Position numbers and translations under genes: made by a program. The notes below the pieces were generated by a model. That model ran no database searches. It had not been told where the DNA came from and saw only the letters and a program-made list of their open reading frames with translations. From positions 1 to 64,000 of the forward strand of contig NZ_FUYK01000009.1 in assembly GCF_900167955.1 (NCBI RefSeq): a stretch of DNA of 64,000 bases. The letters run 5' to 3'. Shown piece by piece: positions 17,614 to 26,199 of this stretch. How positions within the stretch are numbered: the stretch's first letter is position 1; the number at the start of each line of letters is the position of its first letter. Origin of the DNA: Candidatus Nitrosotalea bavarica (GTDB taxonomy: Archaea; Thermoproteota; Nitrososphaeria; Nitrososphaerales; Nitrosopumilaceae).

Positions 17614-18277
17614 TTTCAGTACCCTCTGGGCTTCCTTTGAATGCCTTTTCCAATGTCTTGATGTCTGCCTTGAGGATCCTTGTTTTTAGCTTCGAACGCT
17701 CAATCACTTTTAATGCTACAATGTCCATCAGGTCATATCCTCCTGCTATAGAATCCTGGTGAACAAGCATAGAACGTAGTTTCTTTATTGGTATTTTTTT
17801 AAATTTAGTTGCATTCTTATTTTTATTTGGATCAGAATCATATACACCATCAACGTCTGTTGCATTCAAAAATATGCCCGCTCTTACCTTTTCTGCAATA
17901 AGTGCAGCAGTAGCATTTGTGCTCTGTCCTGGATGAAGACCTCCTGTGACAACAATCAATCCAGAATCTGCAGCATTTGCAACTTCTTTTAGATTAACTG
18001 GAGGATGAGGGTAAGCTTTTTCCTGTAATGCATAGATCAAAAGTTTTGCGTTAAGTCTTGAAACTTCGATTCCAAGCTCATCAAGTGTTGATTCATCTGC
18101 CCCAGAGGATCTAGCGTGTGAGATATAGTGTCTTGCAATTTTTCCTCCACCTGCAATTATGATTGGCTGACAGATTTTACTTATCTTCACAAAAAACTCG
18201 GCATATTGCTTTAATGTTTTTGTATCCTCAAGACCAAACAAACTTCCAGATAATTTTATTACAATTCTTTTTTTCAT
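17600..18277 (-). CDS. pyrH: UMP kinase (archaeal hexameric type)
   Basis: This 225-residue amino-acid-kinase-fold enzyme phosphorylates UMP to UDP. It opens with KLSGSLFG and has the [13 protein letters not shown] phosphate loop, [14 protein letters not shown], and the [17 protein letters not shown] segment diagnostic of UMPK. Its ATG overlaps the HD gene stop by 4 nt, so it is the last gene of a tmk-HD-pyrH operon. Confidence 0.93.
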   Translation of the reverse strand: MKKRIVIKLSGSLFGLEDTKTLKQYAEFFVKISKICQPIIIAGGGKIARHYISHARSSGADESTLDELGIEVSRLNAKLLIYALQEKAYPHPPVNLKEVANAADSGLIVVTGGLHPGQSTNATAALIAEKVRAGIFLNATDVDGVYDSDPNKNKNATKFKKIPIKKLRSMLVHQDSIAGGYDLMDIVALKVIERSKLKTRILKADIKTLEKAFKGSPEGTEITLV

Positions 18278-19521
18278 TGCCTGTTTTCACCAAGAATGAC
18301 GTGTGCTGCAATTTCAACCTTTTTTCTAAATTGTTGTCTTGTATAGACCCTAAGTGTATCCATAAAGCCAGAAATTGCAGAAACTAGTGGAATCTCAGAT
18401 ATTGGAAGCTCATAGGATTCCTTTGGACCTTCTCCTTTCTTGGTAGTAAGAATAATCGAATGTGATTCTTTTTTTGATGGAGAGAGTGGAATAGAGGGTG
18501 TTTTTGATATATCTATAAAGACTTCACATTCGTCTACCTTTGATTTTTTGGCAATCTCTTTTTGAAGTTCTTGAACGTTAACTTTGCCCATTCGTGGACG
18601 TGTAAATATTTTTTCATATACACACTTGAGCAACTTTCGTTCTTGATATTCTATAGCAAGTTGTCTTGCTCTTCGCAGATCCGCATTTCGGGGTGTAAGT
18701 GAGATAAGCTTTGAAATTACAAATTCGTCGGTAAGTTGGACATATTTTTCTAGATTATCAGTTGTGAGATCAAGTTCATTGTCTGCAAGAAGCATTGACT
18801 CAAGCAACATTACTTCTGCAGATCTTACTGTCTTGTGAAAATAGACTGCCTTGAACATTTGATATCTTGAGATCATCATTGATTCAAAAGAGTGAAGGGC
18901 TGATTTATCAAGTGAAAGTTTTTTGTTATGAACTTCAAGTGAATGGATTATTCGCATAAAATCTACTTTGGCATGTTCTGAACCTGTAAAATATCCATCA
19001 CGGAGTAAATAGTCCATCATATCAGCACTCAGTCCACCAGAGATTATCTCATTCATAAATTGGTGTTTAGAATTTCCAAATGCCAGTTTACCAAGAAATG
19101 TTTTATCAAATCCTGATTTTGTTATAATATCCCCAATTTCAGATTCTAGTATGAGTCTTTGACCCATATCTTCATGAGAAATTTTCTTCTTTTTTTGTAG
19201 AACTTCTTCGAAGAGGTGTGAGAATGGGCCATGACCAATATCATGTAACAAGGCAGCCATTCGAATATTTTCAGAATCTTTGGAATCAAGATATCCTTTC
19301 TCTTTGAGAACGTTAGCTGTCTGACTTGCAATGTGCATAGTTCCAAGTGAGTGTTCAAATCTAGAGTGCTGGGCACCTGGATATACAAGATGAGCTCCTG
19401 CAAGTTGTCTTATTCTTCGTAGTCTTTGAAATACTGGCGAGTCTACCAGTTCAAGTTCATGTGGATATACCGTGATAAAATCATGAATGGGGTCTACAAT
19501 TTGAAGATATTTTCTAGTCAT
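18274..19521 (-). CDS. HD-domain phosphohydrolase (SAMHD1/dGTPase-like)
   Basis: This 415-residue enzyme opens with the family motif IHDFITVYP and HSRFEHSLG, followed by the metal-binding HD pair in [12 protein letters not shown] (H93, D94, with H97). Relatives hydrolyse dNTPs to deoxynucleosides and triphosphate. Its position between thymidylate kinase and UMP kinase supports a role in nucleotide pools. The start is 4 nt after the tmk stop. The exact substrate is inferred. Confidence 0.85.
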   Translation of the reverse strand: MTRKYLQIVDPIHDFITVYPHELELVDSPVFQRLRRIRQLAGAHLVYPGAQHSRFEHSLGTMHIASQTANVLKEKGYLDSKDSENIRMAALLHDIGHGPFSHLFEEVLQKKKKISHEDMGQRLILESEIGDIITKSGFDKTFLGKLAFGNSKHQFMNEIISGGLSADMMDYLLRDGYFTGSEHAKVDFMRIIHSLEVHNKKLSLDKSALHSFESMMISRYQMFKAVYFHKTVRSAEVMLLESMLLADNELDLTTDNLEKYVQLTDEFVISKLISLTPRNADLRRARQLAIEYQERKLLKCVYEKIFTRPRMGKVNVQELQKEIAKKSKVDECEVFIDISKTPSIPLSPSKKESHSIILTTKKGEGPKESYELPISEIPLVSAISGFMDTLRVYTRQQFRKKVEIAAHVILGENRQ

Positions 19522-19525
19522 GTTC

Positions 19526-20107
19526 TCATTTCATGCGTTTTAGTACAGTATTTCTCACTTGTTGATGAACTTGATCTTTGCTTTGTGATGCATTTACAAT
19601 GTACCAGCCATATTTTTTTGCAAGTTTTCTGTAGGTGTTAGCAATTTTGAGTGCAAATGTTTTATCTTTCTCAAATTTATCACGTCTTTGTTTTTTTCTA
19701 GAAAATGAATCTGAAACCTTGACATCAAGTAAGATGACCATGTCTTCTTTTGGAAGACCCATGTCTAGATTTTCAAGCCACTTCAAGTCAAGTCCGTTTA
19801 CTGTTCCATATACAAGATTTGATTGATAATAACGATTCATGATAACAACATAATTTTTTGAAAGAGCGTCTTGGATATCTTTTGATTTTTCCCATCTGTT
19901 TGCAGCAAGAAGACAGTGAATCACTTGTGGAAGAAATTTTCGCTTACCACTAAGAAAATTTTTGATCTCTTTTCCAACTGGAGTGGTATAGTCCGGAAAA
20001 CTAAATGTTACTGATTTCTTGTGTTTAGTTTTTAAAAAATCTCTTAATAGTTTTGATTGGGTTTTTTTTCCAGCCTGGTCAAAGCCTTCGATAACTATAA
20101 TCATCAA
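19526..20107 (-). CDS. tmk: Thymidylate kinase
   Basis: This 193-residue P-loop kinase (GFDQAGKKT, residues 8-16) has the thymidylate kinase DRY-like region (MNRYYQSNLVYG) and a lysine/arginine-rich lid (SRKKQRRDKFEKD). It converts dTMP to dTDP. The P-loop has a Gln where Gly or Ser is common, and a lysine follows the conserved lysine. It is the first gene of the nucleotide operon. Confidence 0.9.
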   Translation of the reverse strand: MMIIVIEGFDQAGKKTQSKLLRDFLKTKHKKSVTFSFPDYTTPVGKEIKNFLSGKRKFLPQVIHCLLAANRWEKSKDIQDALSKNYVVIMNRYYQSNLVYGTVNGLDLKWLENLDMGLPKEDMVILLDVKVSDSFSRKKQRRDKFEKDKTFALKIANTYRKLAKKYGWYIVNASQSKDQVHQQVRNTVLKRMK

Positions 20108-20184
20108 ATCCTATTGAATTGGGCAGTAGATAAATTGTGAATTGAACTAAGGTTTAATAATAAAAAAGCACTAAATGTTACTAA

Positions 20185-20568
20185 ATGGGCTTTGGTAATT
20201 ACATGGTAAAAGAGGTCATGAAAGAAATAGGCAACAAGTCACGCGAGTTCTACGAATTCATTCTTCCTCCTGTAGACATGATTCTACAAAATGACAGTCT
20301 CATAGTAACAATAGACATGCCAGGCTTTGACAAAAAAGAGATTAAGCTTAGGCTAAATGGTAACATTCTCTCAATCAATGCAAAAAGAGAAGACGATACA
20401 GAAGGTACAGTTATCTGGAGACAGAGACCTAGCTTAATTGACAAAAAAGTAAGACTACCAATCGAGGTAAAAGATGATGAAGATCCAGGTGCATCTGCAA
20501 AATATCATAATGGCGTACTCACCTTTACTATTCCAACAAAGACTGGAAAAAATATTACAGTAGAATAA
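20185..20568 (+). CDS. Small heat-shock protein, Hsp20 family
   Basis: The 127-residue product has an alpha-crystallin domain (residues 30-125): LIVTIDMPGFDKKEIKLRLNGNILSINAKRE and the GVLTFTIP beta-9 motif. The N-terminal arm is short, and the C-terminal IXI motif is weak (NITVE). It acts as a holdase chaperone. It converges with the UbiB-like gene with no gap between stops. Confidence 0.9.
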   Translation: MGFGNYMVKEVMKEIGNKSREFYEFILPPVDMILQNDSLIVTIDMPGFDKKEIKLRLNGNILSINAKREDDTEGTVIWRQRPSLIDKKVRLPIEVKDDEDPGASAKYHNGVLTFTIPTKTGKNITVE

Positions 20569-22119
20569 TTAATGTTCTTTTAGCATAACAGAGATTCCCA
20601 TAATTACAATAGATCCAATCATTCCAATTTCTCCAGCTAGATAATTTGTTGAATATAAAATCGTAGAGCCAACAAAGACTGCTGCAGAGAGAATACTGCC
20701 AGAAAGTAAAATGGTTCTAGATTTTGGTCTGTTTGCTTGTATGTTTTTATTTTGTTCCAAGAATTGTTGGATTTCTGGAACTATAGCAATTGCAGAATCT
20801 ATTGATTTTACAAATTTATTAAATGAGATCTTGAGTTCTTCAACATATGCATCTCTTATGATATTTTCTTCTTCTAGAATATTTTGTAGTACATTGATGA
20901 ATCTAAAGTTGACCTTATGTGTCAAGTATATTCCTTCAAGTATTGATGTCATCCTCATGTAAAGTGCAAGATGTTTTGGAAGCTTGAAAGGAAATCTACT
21001 CATTGTCTTGTTTGCAAGATCCATCAGTGCCCTGACTTCCATTCTATCTACTTTTGTTCCATGAAAAGCTTGAATTGAAAGTGCGATTCCTTTTTCTATA
21101 ATATTTCTGTCAAATCCCGGCATGAGCATGCCAAGATCATCCATTGCAGCAACTGTTCTTGCAGGTTCTTTTTCAATTAGTGCAAGATAAAGTCTGATCA
21201 ATTTCAGACGAGTTTTGCTATCCAGTCTTCCAACCATGCCAAAATCATAAAGTATCAGCGAACCATCATTTGCAACAGCAATGTTTCCAGGATGAGGGTC
21301 TGCATGAAACAAGTCATGTCTTAATAGCATCGTAAAAAACACCTTGTGTGCCCTCACAACAAGCTGTTCCCTATCAATTCCTGCCTCATCAAGTGCCTTA
21401 ACATTTGTTATCTTGATACCAGGAAGGTATTCCATGGTGAGGATGTTCTGGCTTGATCTGTCATCTATTACAGACGGAATTCTTAGTTTAGGATAGCCTT
21501 CCATGTTTTTCTTTATTGCTTTAAGATTTTTAGATTCAATTCTATAGTCCATTTCTTCATGGATTGTTTCAATAAACTGTGAAAGCATTGCTTCTGCAGA
21601 ATATCTAAGATTTGGATCAACAAACTTCATTGCAAACGGGATAATTTTTTTAAGAACCTGAATATCTTCTTCAACTACTTTTTCAATTCCTGGCCTTTTG
21701 ACTTTGATTATAACATCTTTGCCTTGTAGCTTTGCTTTGTATACTTGTCCAAGTGATGCACCAGAAATTACGTTAGTGTCAACAAAATCAAAATTCTGAT
21801 CCAATGGTCCCAGATCTTTTTCTATGATTGGTTTTACTTTGTCAAAGGATTCGGCAGGAACTTCATCTTGGAGCTTTGCAAGCTCTTCAAGATATGGTTG
21901 CGGCAAAATATCCGCTCTTGATGATAACCATTGGCCTAGTTTTATGTAAACAGGACCAAGTGATATGAATGTCTTGAGGGCTCTTCTTGCATTTTTTTTA
22001 TATCTATTAAGATCAACATTTTTTCCTTGTTTTCTTACCCATTCTCTTCTATCTTTTCTTAAGGCAAATACAACAGGCATTAATTTGAGAAAGGTTCGAA
22101 TTGTATGAAATTTTGAAAT
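20569..22119 (-). CDS. ABC1/UbiB/AarF-family atypical kinase, possibly starting at ATT
   Basis: From ATG 22080 the product has 503 residues: kinase-like ABC1 domain (AxGxxG-like SGASLGQVYKA, HADPHPGNI and YDFGM motifs) and two C-terminal membrane helices. The family hydrophobic lead-in just before LMPVVFALRKDRREW lies upstream of this ATG, in frame, with no ATG, GTG or TTG. An AGGAGGG site (22127-22133) sits 8 nt before an ATT at 22119, so I extend the gene there (516 residues), with 22080 as the conservative start. UbiB proteins support isoprenoid quinone or lipid metabolism. Confidence 0.75.
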   Translation of the reverse strand: MSKFHTIRTFLKLMPVVFALRKDRREWVRKQGKNVDLNRYKKNARRALKTFISLGPVYIKLGQWLSSRADILPQPYLEELAKLQDEVPAESFDKVKPIIEKDLGPLDQNFDFVDTNVISGASLGQVYKAKLQGKDVIIKVKRPGIEKVVEEDIQVLKKIIPFAMKFVDPNLRYSAEAMLSQFIETIHEEMDYRIESKNLKAIKKNMEGYPKLRIPSVIDDRSSQNILTMEYLPGIKITNVKALDEAGIDREQLVVRAHKVFFTMLLRHDLFHADPHPGNIAVANDGSLILYDFGMVGRLDSKTRLKLIRLYLALIEKEPARTVAAMDDLGMLMPGFDRNIIEKGIALSIQAFHGTKVDRMEVRALMDLANKTMSRFPFKLPKHLALYMRMTSILEGIYLTHKVNFRFINVLQNILEEENIIRDAYVEELKISFNKFVKSIDSAIAIVPEIQQFLEQNKNIQANRPKSRTILLSGSILSAAVFVGSTILYSTNYLAGEIGMIGSIVIMGISVMLKEH

Positions 22120-22126
22120 TGTAATT

Positions 22127-22133
22127 CCCTCCT
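22127..22133 (-). promoter_or_regulatory. Strong Shine-Dalgarno site before the UbiB-like gene
   Basis: AGGAGGG on the minus strand overlaps the stop of the upstream gene. It is 8 nt from ATT 22119 and 46 nt from ATG 22080, so it fits the ATT start and not the ATG. Confidence 0.45.
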
Positions 22134-22524
22134 AGAATTCTTTCAGCTTTTTTATAAAAGAATAACTTGCATATCCTGTTATTGCAGATACAGCAAGTCC
22201 TGCTAAAATGGATGTACTTTTTGACAGAGGTATATTTTTTTGTAATTTGTAAATACTTGACGCAACTTTTTTTCCAGTAATTATTCCACTTGCAATACCA
22301 ATTAGAATTTCAGGGGCATCATGTATGAGATGACCTAATGGATCTTGTCTTGGATCAACTTTGTCCATATGAACAAGATACTTGTCGTCATATTCTCGAA
22401 TGTGTAGATTTCCATAGCGATATTGTTTTGTTGCACCATTTTTTTGACCCAAGACTGTTTCTTCGGATTCATCAGGCATAAAATGGCGAACTTCTTTTGG
22501 GATTTCAATTTCATCCCATATCAT
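22132..22524 (-). CDS. Small membrane protein of unknown function
   Basis: The 130-residue product has a soluble N-terminal half (IPKEVRHFMPDESEE, YGNLHIREYDDKYLVHMD) and two C-terminal hydrophobic segments (about residues 71-90 and 104-123) ending in a basic tail. It lies between the secreted exporter partner and the UbiB-like gene, reading the same way, and may be co-transcribed with UbiB. No family is recognised. Confidence 0.6.
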   Translation of the reverse strand: MIWDEIEIPKEVRHFMPDESEETVLGQKNGATKQYRYGNLHIREYDDKYLVHMDKVDPRQDPLGHLIHDAPEILIGIASGIITGKKVASSIYKLQKNIPLSKSTSILAGLAVSAITGYASYSFIKKLKEF

Positions 22525-22557
22525 GTATAAAAAAATGTCTTTCGAGTAAATATACCC

Positions 22558-24192
22558 TTAGCTTGATTCCTGTATTTTCTTTTCCAATGGAATTTTTTTC
22601 TTTTTTACCTTGAATACAATTCCACCAACTCCTGCTGCAATGGCAACAAGAATTACTAGCTGTAGTTGTGAGCTTACAACATTAGATTGTAGTATTACTG
22701 GTGTTCCAAACGATACAGTATCTATTTGGGTAATTGTGTGAGGTTGTAGAAGTGAATCTTTGTATGTTAACGTAACCAGAATCTTTTGATCTCCTAATAT
22801 GGCTCCTGTTGTTGAGGTTGCTGGTACGTTAAATGGAGTTGGGGCGTCAATATCAAGGTCACCCATATACTGAGAAGACTCTTTTATGGTTGAACTTTCC
22901 AGTGGATCTATTGTCACTTGTCCAAATTGAGCCTTAATGTTTCCTTGGTTGAGTACATTTCCTATTATCATTTTCTGGCCGGCAATCTCTTGTACTTGTA
23001 CGCCATAAATTGAGATATCAATCACAGGTCTAATATATGTGGAAAAACTCTGTTTTTCAATTATTGTTGCACCATCTTTTGTATATTGTAAATTAACATC
23101 ATAGCTTACTGCTTGGTCTTGAATACTACTATCTGCAAAAACTGGAATGTATAGATTAGTACTATCCAAGGGATCAATTTCTTGTATAAACCATTTATTA
23201 TCTTTGAGAATTTGCAGACCATTGGAGTTTGGTGTAATTGTGATTCCTATGTTATTCATCTTTGATGGTGTTAGGTTTTCAATTTTAAGAGTCATATTTT
23301 GCATTACTCCCATCATGATATAAGATGGAGAAGATATTTCAATAGATGACATGGTTGATGGTCCTACAATAAAGTCAACTGTTCTTGATGTTGTAATTTG
23401 GTTTCCTTGTCCATCAAAGTATGTTATTGAAAATTGCGGATGAAGTGTTTGACCTGCCATGCTTTGCGGAATAAATGCATTTAACGAAAAAGTATTAGCT
23501 GAGTTAGGTTGTACATTTCCTACATCCCAGCGATTTTGATCTATCACTATACCAGATGACGAACTAGCGTTTTGTTGTAGAAGAGTAACTACAACACTAT
23601 TTAGTGGAGCAGTACCTGGATCTGAAACTTTTATTGCTACTGCATTATTTGATGCTGGTTGTAAGAATGGATTATCTGCTTTAACATTAAGCGTACTTTT
23701 TCCTGTTAGTTTGAAATCAAAGTCAAAGAAGATTTGACGCTGTCCATTTTCTCTGACTATTGTATATGTCAGTTTTACTGTTCCAGAATAGTCGTGTATC
23801 GGTAGTGACTTGTCCACATTTAGGTAGAATGTGAGCGCAAATGAACTACCAGCAGGTGCAGTTTGAGCATTCTCAGCCTCAATTACTCCTCCTGCTGATG
23901 TACCAGATGAAAATTGTGCAGGTAGATCTAGGAATCCATTAATTCCAGTAATGTCTTCAGTACCTATATTTGAGAATATCATTGTAAATGGAACATTTTG
24001 ATCCCCTGGTTGGACCTCAATCTTTTGGTTTTGATATCCAAAGTATGAATCAAGAAGCTTGACGTCGACAAAATCGTGCTCAAATGGTGATGCGCCGGGT
24101 GGAAGTGGCCCTGGCATATTTTGGGCATAAATTGGCATTATCAATTGTCCTCCAAGTAATACTGCAATCAGCAAAATTGTTTTGTAGATCAT
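22558..24192 (-). CDS. Secreted CARDB/NEW3-like protein with C-terminal membrane anchor, exporter partner
   Basis: The 544-residue protein has a signal peptide (residues 1-23, ending PIYAQ), several repeated Ig-like domains of the COG1361/CARDB kind (residues 40-500), and a C-terminal helix followed by KVKKKKIPLEKK. Its ATG overlaps the ATPase stop by 4 nt, so it belongs to the MacB-like exporter operon. It may act as the outer partner or capture protein of the exporter. Function is inferred from context. Confidence 0.75.
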   Translation of the reverse strand: MIYKTILLIAVLLGGQLIMPIYAQNMPGPLPPGASPFEHDFVDVKLLDSYFGYQNQKIEVQPGDQNVPFTMIFSNIGTEDITGINGFLDLPAQFSSGTSAGGVIEAENAQTAPAGSSFALTFYLNVDKSLPIHDYSGTVKLTYTIVRENGQRQIFFDFDFKLTGKSTLNVKADNPFLQPASNNAVAIKVSDPGTAPLNSVVVTLLQQNASSSSGIVIDQNRWDVGNVQPNSANTFSLNAFIPQSMAGQTLHPQFSITYFDGQGNQITTSRTVDFIVGPSTMSSIEISSPSYIMMGVMQNMTLKIENLTPSKMNNIGITITPNSNGLQILKDNKWFIQEIDPLDSTNLYIPVFADSSIQDQAVSYDVNLQYTKDGATIIEKQSFSTYIRPVIDISIYGVQVQEIAGQKMIIGNVLNQGNIKAQFGQVTIDPLESSTIKESSQYMGDLDIDAPTPFNVPATSTTGAILGDQKILVTLTYKDSLLQPHTITQIDTVSFGTPVILQSNVVSSQLQLVILVAIAAGVGGIVFKVKKKKIPLEKKIQESS

Positions 24193-24890
24193 ATCGAACT
24201 TGTCTCCAGCTCTTCTTCCTCTAGAATTCTGCCATCTTTTATTGTTACTACTTTGTCAACCTCACCAAATTGTGGCCTCTCATGTGTAATAATGATAAAA
24301 GTCTGCTTAAGCTTCCTGTTCAATGATTTTAGAAGATGTACTGTAGTCTCTGCAGATATTGAATCCAAGCTTCCAGTTGGTTCGTCAGCTAAAACAATGG
24401 CTGGCTTGTTTATCAAAGCTCGTGTAATGGCAACTCGTTGAGCTTGACCTCCAGATACTTTATTTGCAAATTTATTAAGTTGTGATTCAAGTCCGACGGT
24501 TTTAAGAAGCATCTTTGCTTCTTCCTCTGATCCTTCGAGGGAGCCATGAATCTTTCTTGGTAAAATGACATTCTCTAAAACTGTCAAGTCAGTTAATAGA
24601 TTTGAGAATTGGAATATGAATCCAAGCTTTGAATTTCTAAACGATGCAAGTTGATCATCATTAAGAGTTGAAGTATCTACTCCATCAATTAGTACAGTAC
24701 CGCTTGTTGGCCTATCAAGTAGACCTATCATGTTCAGTAGTGTTGTTTTACCACTACCGGAGCTGCCTACTATCAACATAAACTCGCCTCTCTTAACAGT
24801 GAGATTGATATTTTGTAATGCCCTAACTGTGGTTTCACCTTCACCGTATACCTTCTCCAGATTGCGAATTTCCAGTACGTTATCAGGCAG
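24189..24890 (-). CDS. ABC transporter ATPase (LolD/MacB type), probable CTG start
   Basis: The first ATG (24779) opens right at Walker A (MLIVGSSGSGKTT), cutting off the first strand of the ABC fold. In the same frame upstream the expected N-terminus is present (PDNVLEIRNLEKVYGEGE), but without ATG, GTG or TTG. A GGAGG site (24900-24904) lies 9 nt before CTG 24890, giving 233 residues, the normal family length. SGGQAQRVAITRAL and VLADEPTGSLD are intact. It powers the permease encoded just upstream, whose stop it overlaps. Confidence 0.82.
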   Translation of the reverse strand: MPDNVLEIRNLEKVYGEGETTVRALQNINLTVKRGEFMLIVGSSGSGKTTLLNMIGLLDRPTSGTVLIDGVDTSTLNDDQLASFRNSKLGFIFQFSNLLTDLTVLENVILPRKIHGSLEGSEEEAKMLLKTVGLESQLNKFANKVSGGQAQRVAITRALINKPAIVLADEPTGSLDSISAETTVHLLKSLNRKLKQTFIIITHERPQFGEVDKVVTIKDGRILEEEELETSSI

Positions 24891-26082
24891 TTCGCATAGC
24901 CTCCACTGGTTGTAGTTGTGTAGCTTTGAATGCCGGGTATATCGATGCTATAATAGTAAGCGAAAATGCCAAGATATCGGTTTGAATTAAGCCTGGCCAG
25001 TTATATGAGACCTCCAAAGCTAGACTTCCATTAAATGTCATATGAGTCTCTTTTGCATAAGTGGTAAAACCTAGTGCCATAGCTGTTCCTACAATGACTC
25101 CTAAAGTGCCTATCACTATTCCCTGAAAGATAAATATCATAAGAATATCTTTCCTTTTCGCACCGATTGCCCTCAGTACACCAATATCACGTGTCTTGTT
25201 TGCTACTTGCATCATCTGGATTGTTACAACACCAAAGGCAGATGATACCATTCCAAAAAGTCCTACTAGGTTAATTAATGCAATACCTGACTTAAAACCA
25301 CTGAGTTGTGTTTCTGCTGCTTGTTGTATTGTCTGAGCTTTGAAATTATCAGCACTTGATGGAAATGCGTCAAGAAAAAGTGCCCTAGTGAAATTTGCCT
25401 TTGTTGGATCATTTAATCTGACAAGAATTTCTGAGGTTTGGCCCGGCCTTTGTATCATCTCTCGCATTGTATCAATATTGATTATTGCACCGTTATCATA
25501 GCCGTTATTGCCGGCTGTCTGAGATGTTCCAACAATCACAAATCTTTTGAGTACATCGTTACCAAATTGATCACGAACTTTTAGTTTTACAGTATCTCCA
25601 ATTTTTGGATATCCAAGATCTCGGTCAACAAGTATTCCTAAAACTATCGAGTCTCTTGTTGAGACATACTGACCTTTTACAGCTTGAAATAAGGTAGATG
25701 CTTCTATATCCCATTGCGGCTTTACTCCGACCAGTTGAAATGGAACATTATTGTCCTGAATTAGTTGGCCATTTACTGTTGCATTTATGGAATATACGTT
25801 TGTGAATAGTCTTGGTGCTGCTGCTTGAACCCACGGAATTCTATCAAGCCAGTTTACCAACATAAAATCATTTCTTGAAATAAAATCTCCTCTTTTTGTA
25901 ATGTACACGTGTCCATACCTATAGTTGACCAAATCTCTCACAATGGCATCATACAGACCTTGGAAGATTACGGAATTTACTGAAACTACCAGTATAGCAA
26001 TAGCAATTGCCAGACAAGCTGCAATCAAGCTGCCTTTTTTTCTTGTGATAAATCTAATGCCTATCTGGGCTCTATAATCCAT
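24883..26082 (-). CDS. ABC transporter permease, MacB/LolC/FtsX family
   Basis: The 399-residue protein has one N-terminal helix (about 17-40), a large extracytoplasmic MacB-like core domain (45-270) and three C-terminal helices of the FtsX domain, with the hallmark DIGVLRAIGAKRKDIL and a final PAFKATQLQPVEAMR. Such permeases drive mechanotransmission or lipoprotein/peptide export. First gene of the permease-ATPase-secreted protein operon. A TATA-like TTAAATAT (minus strand, about 26104-26111) lies 22-29 bp upstream. Confidence 0.9.
   Translation of the reverse strand: MDYRAQIGIRFITRKKGSLIAACLAIAIAILVVSVNSVIFQGLYDAIVRDLVNYRYGHVYITKRGDFISRNDFMLVNWLDRIPWVQAAAPRLFTNVYSINATVNGQLIQDNNVPFQLVGVKPQWDIEASTLFQAVKGQYVSTRDSIVLGILVDRDLGYPKIGDTVKLKVRDQFGNDVLKRFVIVGTSQTAGNNGYDNGAIINIDTMREMIQRPGQTSEILVRLNDPTKANFTRALFLDAFPSSADNFKAQTIQQAAETQLSGFKSGIALINLVGLFGMVSSAFGVVTIQMMQVANKTRDIGVLRAIGAKRKDILMIFIFQGIVIGTLGVIVGTAMALGFTTYAKETHMTFNGSLALEVSYNWPGLIQTDILAFSLTIIASIYPAFKATQLQPVEAMRTA
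24900..24904 (-). promoter_or_regulatory. Shine-Dalgarno site for the ABC ATPase gene
   Basis: GGAGG lies on the minus strand inside the last codons of the permease, 9 nt before CTG 24890. No ATG, GTG or TTG in the ATPase frame follows at a usual distance, so this site decides the proposed start. Confidence 0.5.
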
Positions 26083-26199
26083 AAATGATCAAGGAATAGT
26101 CTGATATTTAACGTTATATCATAGTAATTCCACTATATCAGACATTAATATATACAAGATGTTTGTTTTGATATAATTAAGGAGACATTACTATAAGAA
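26083..26199. promoter_or_regulatory. Divergent regulatory region with TGATAT repeats
   Basis: A perfect 9-bp inverted repeat, GTCTGATAT (26099-26107) and ATATCAGAC (26135-26143), brackets a further TATATCA (26115-26121). TGATATA recurs at 26170-26176 inside the probable TATA box of the rightward gene, about 26 bp before its ATG. The first copy overlaps the TATA box of the leftward exporter operon. The arrangement suits Lrp-type multimeric binding controlling both genes. Confidence 0.5.

Noticed and set aside
24189-24779. ABC ATPase starting at the first ATG
   Set aside because: This start would remove the first strands of the ABC fold, which are encoded in frame just upstream.
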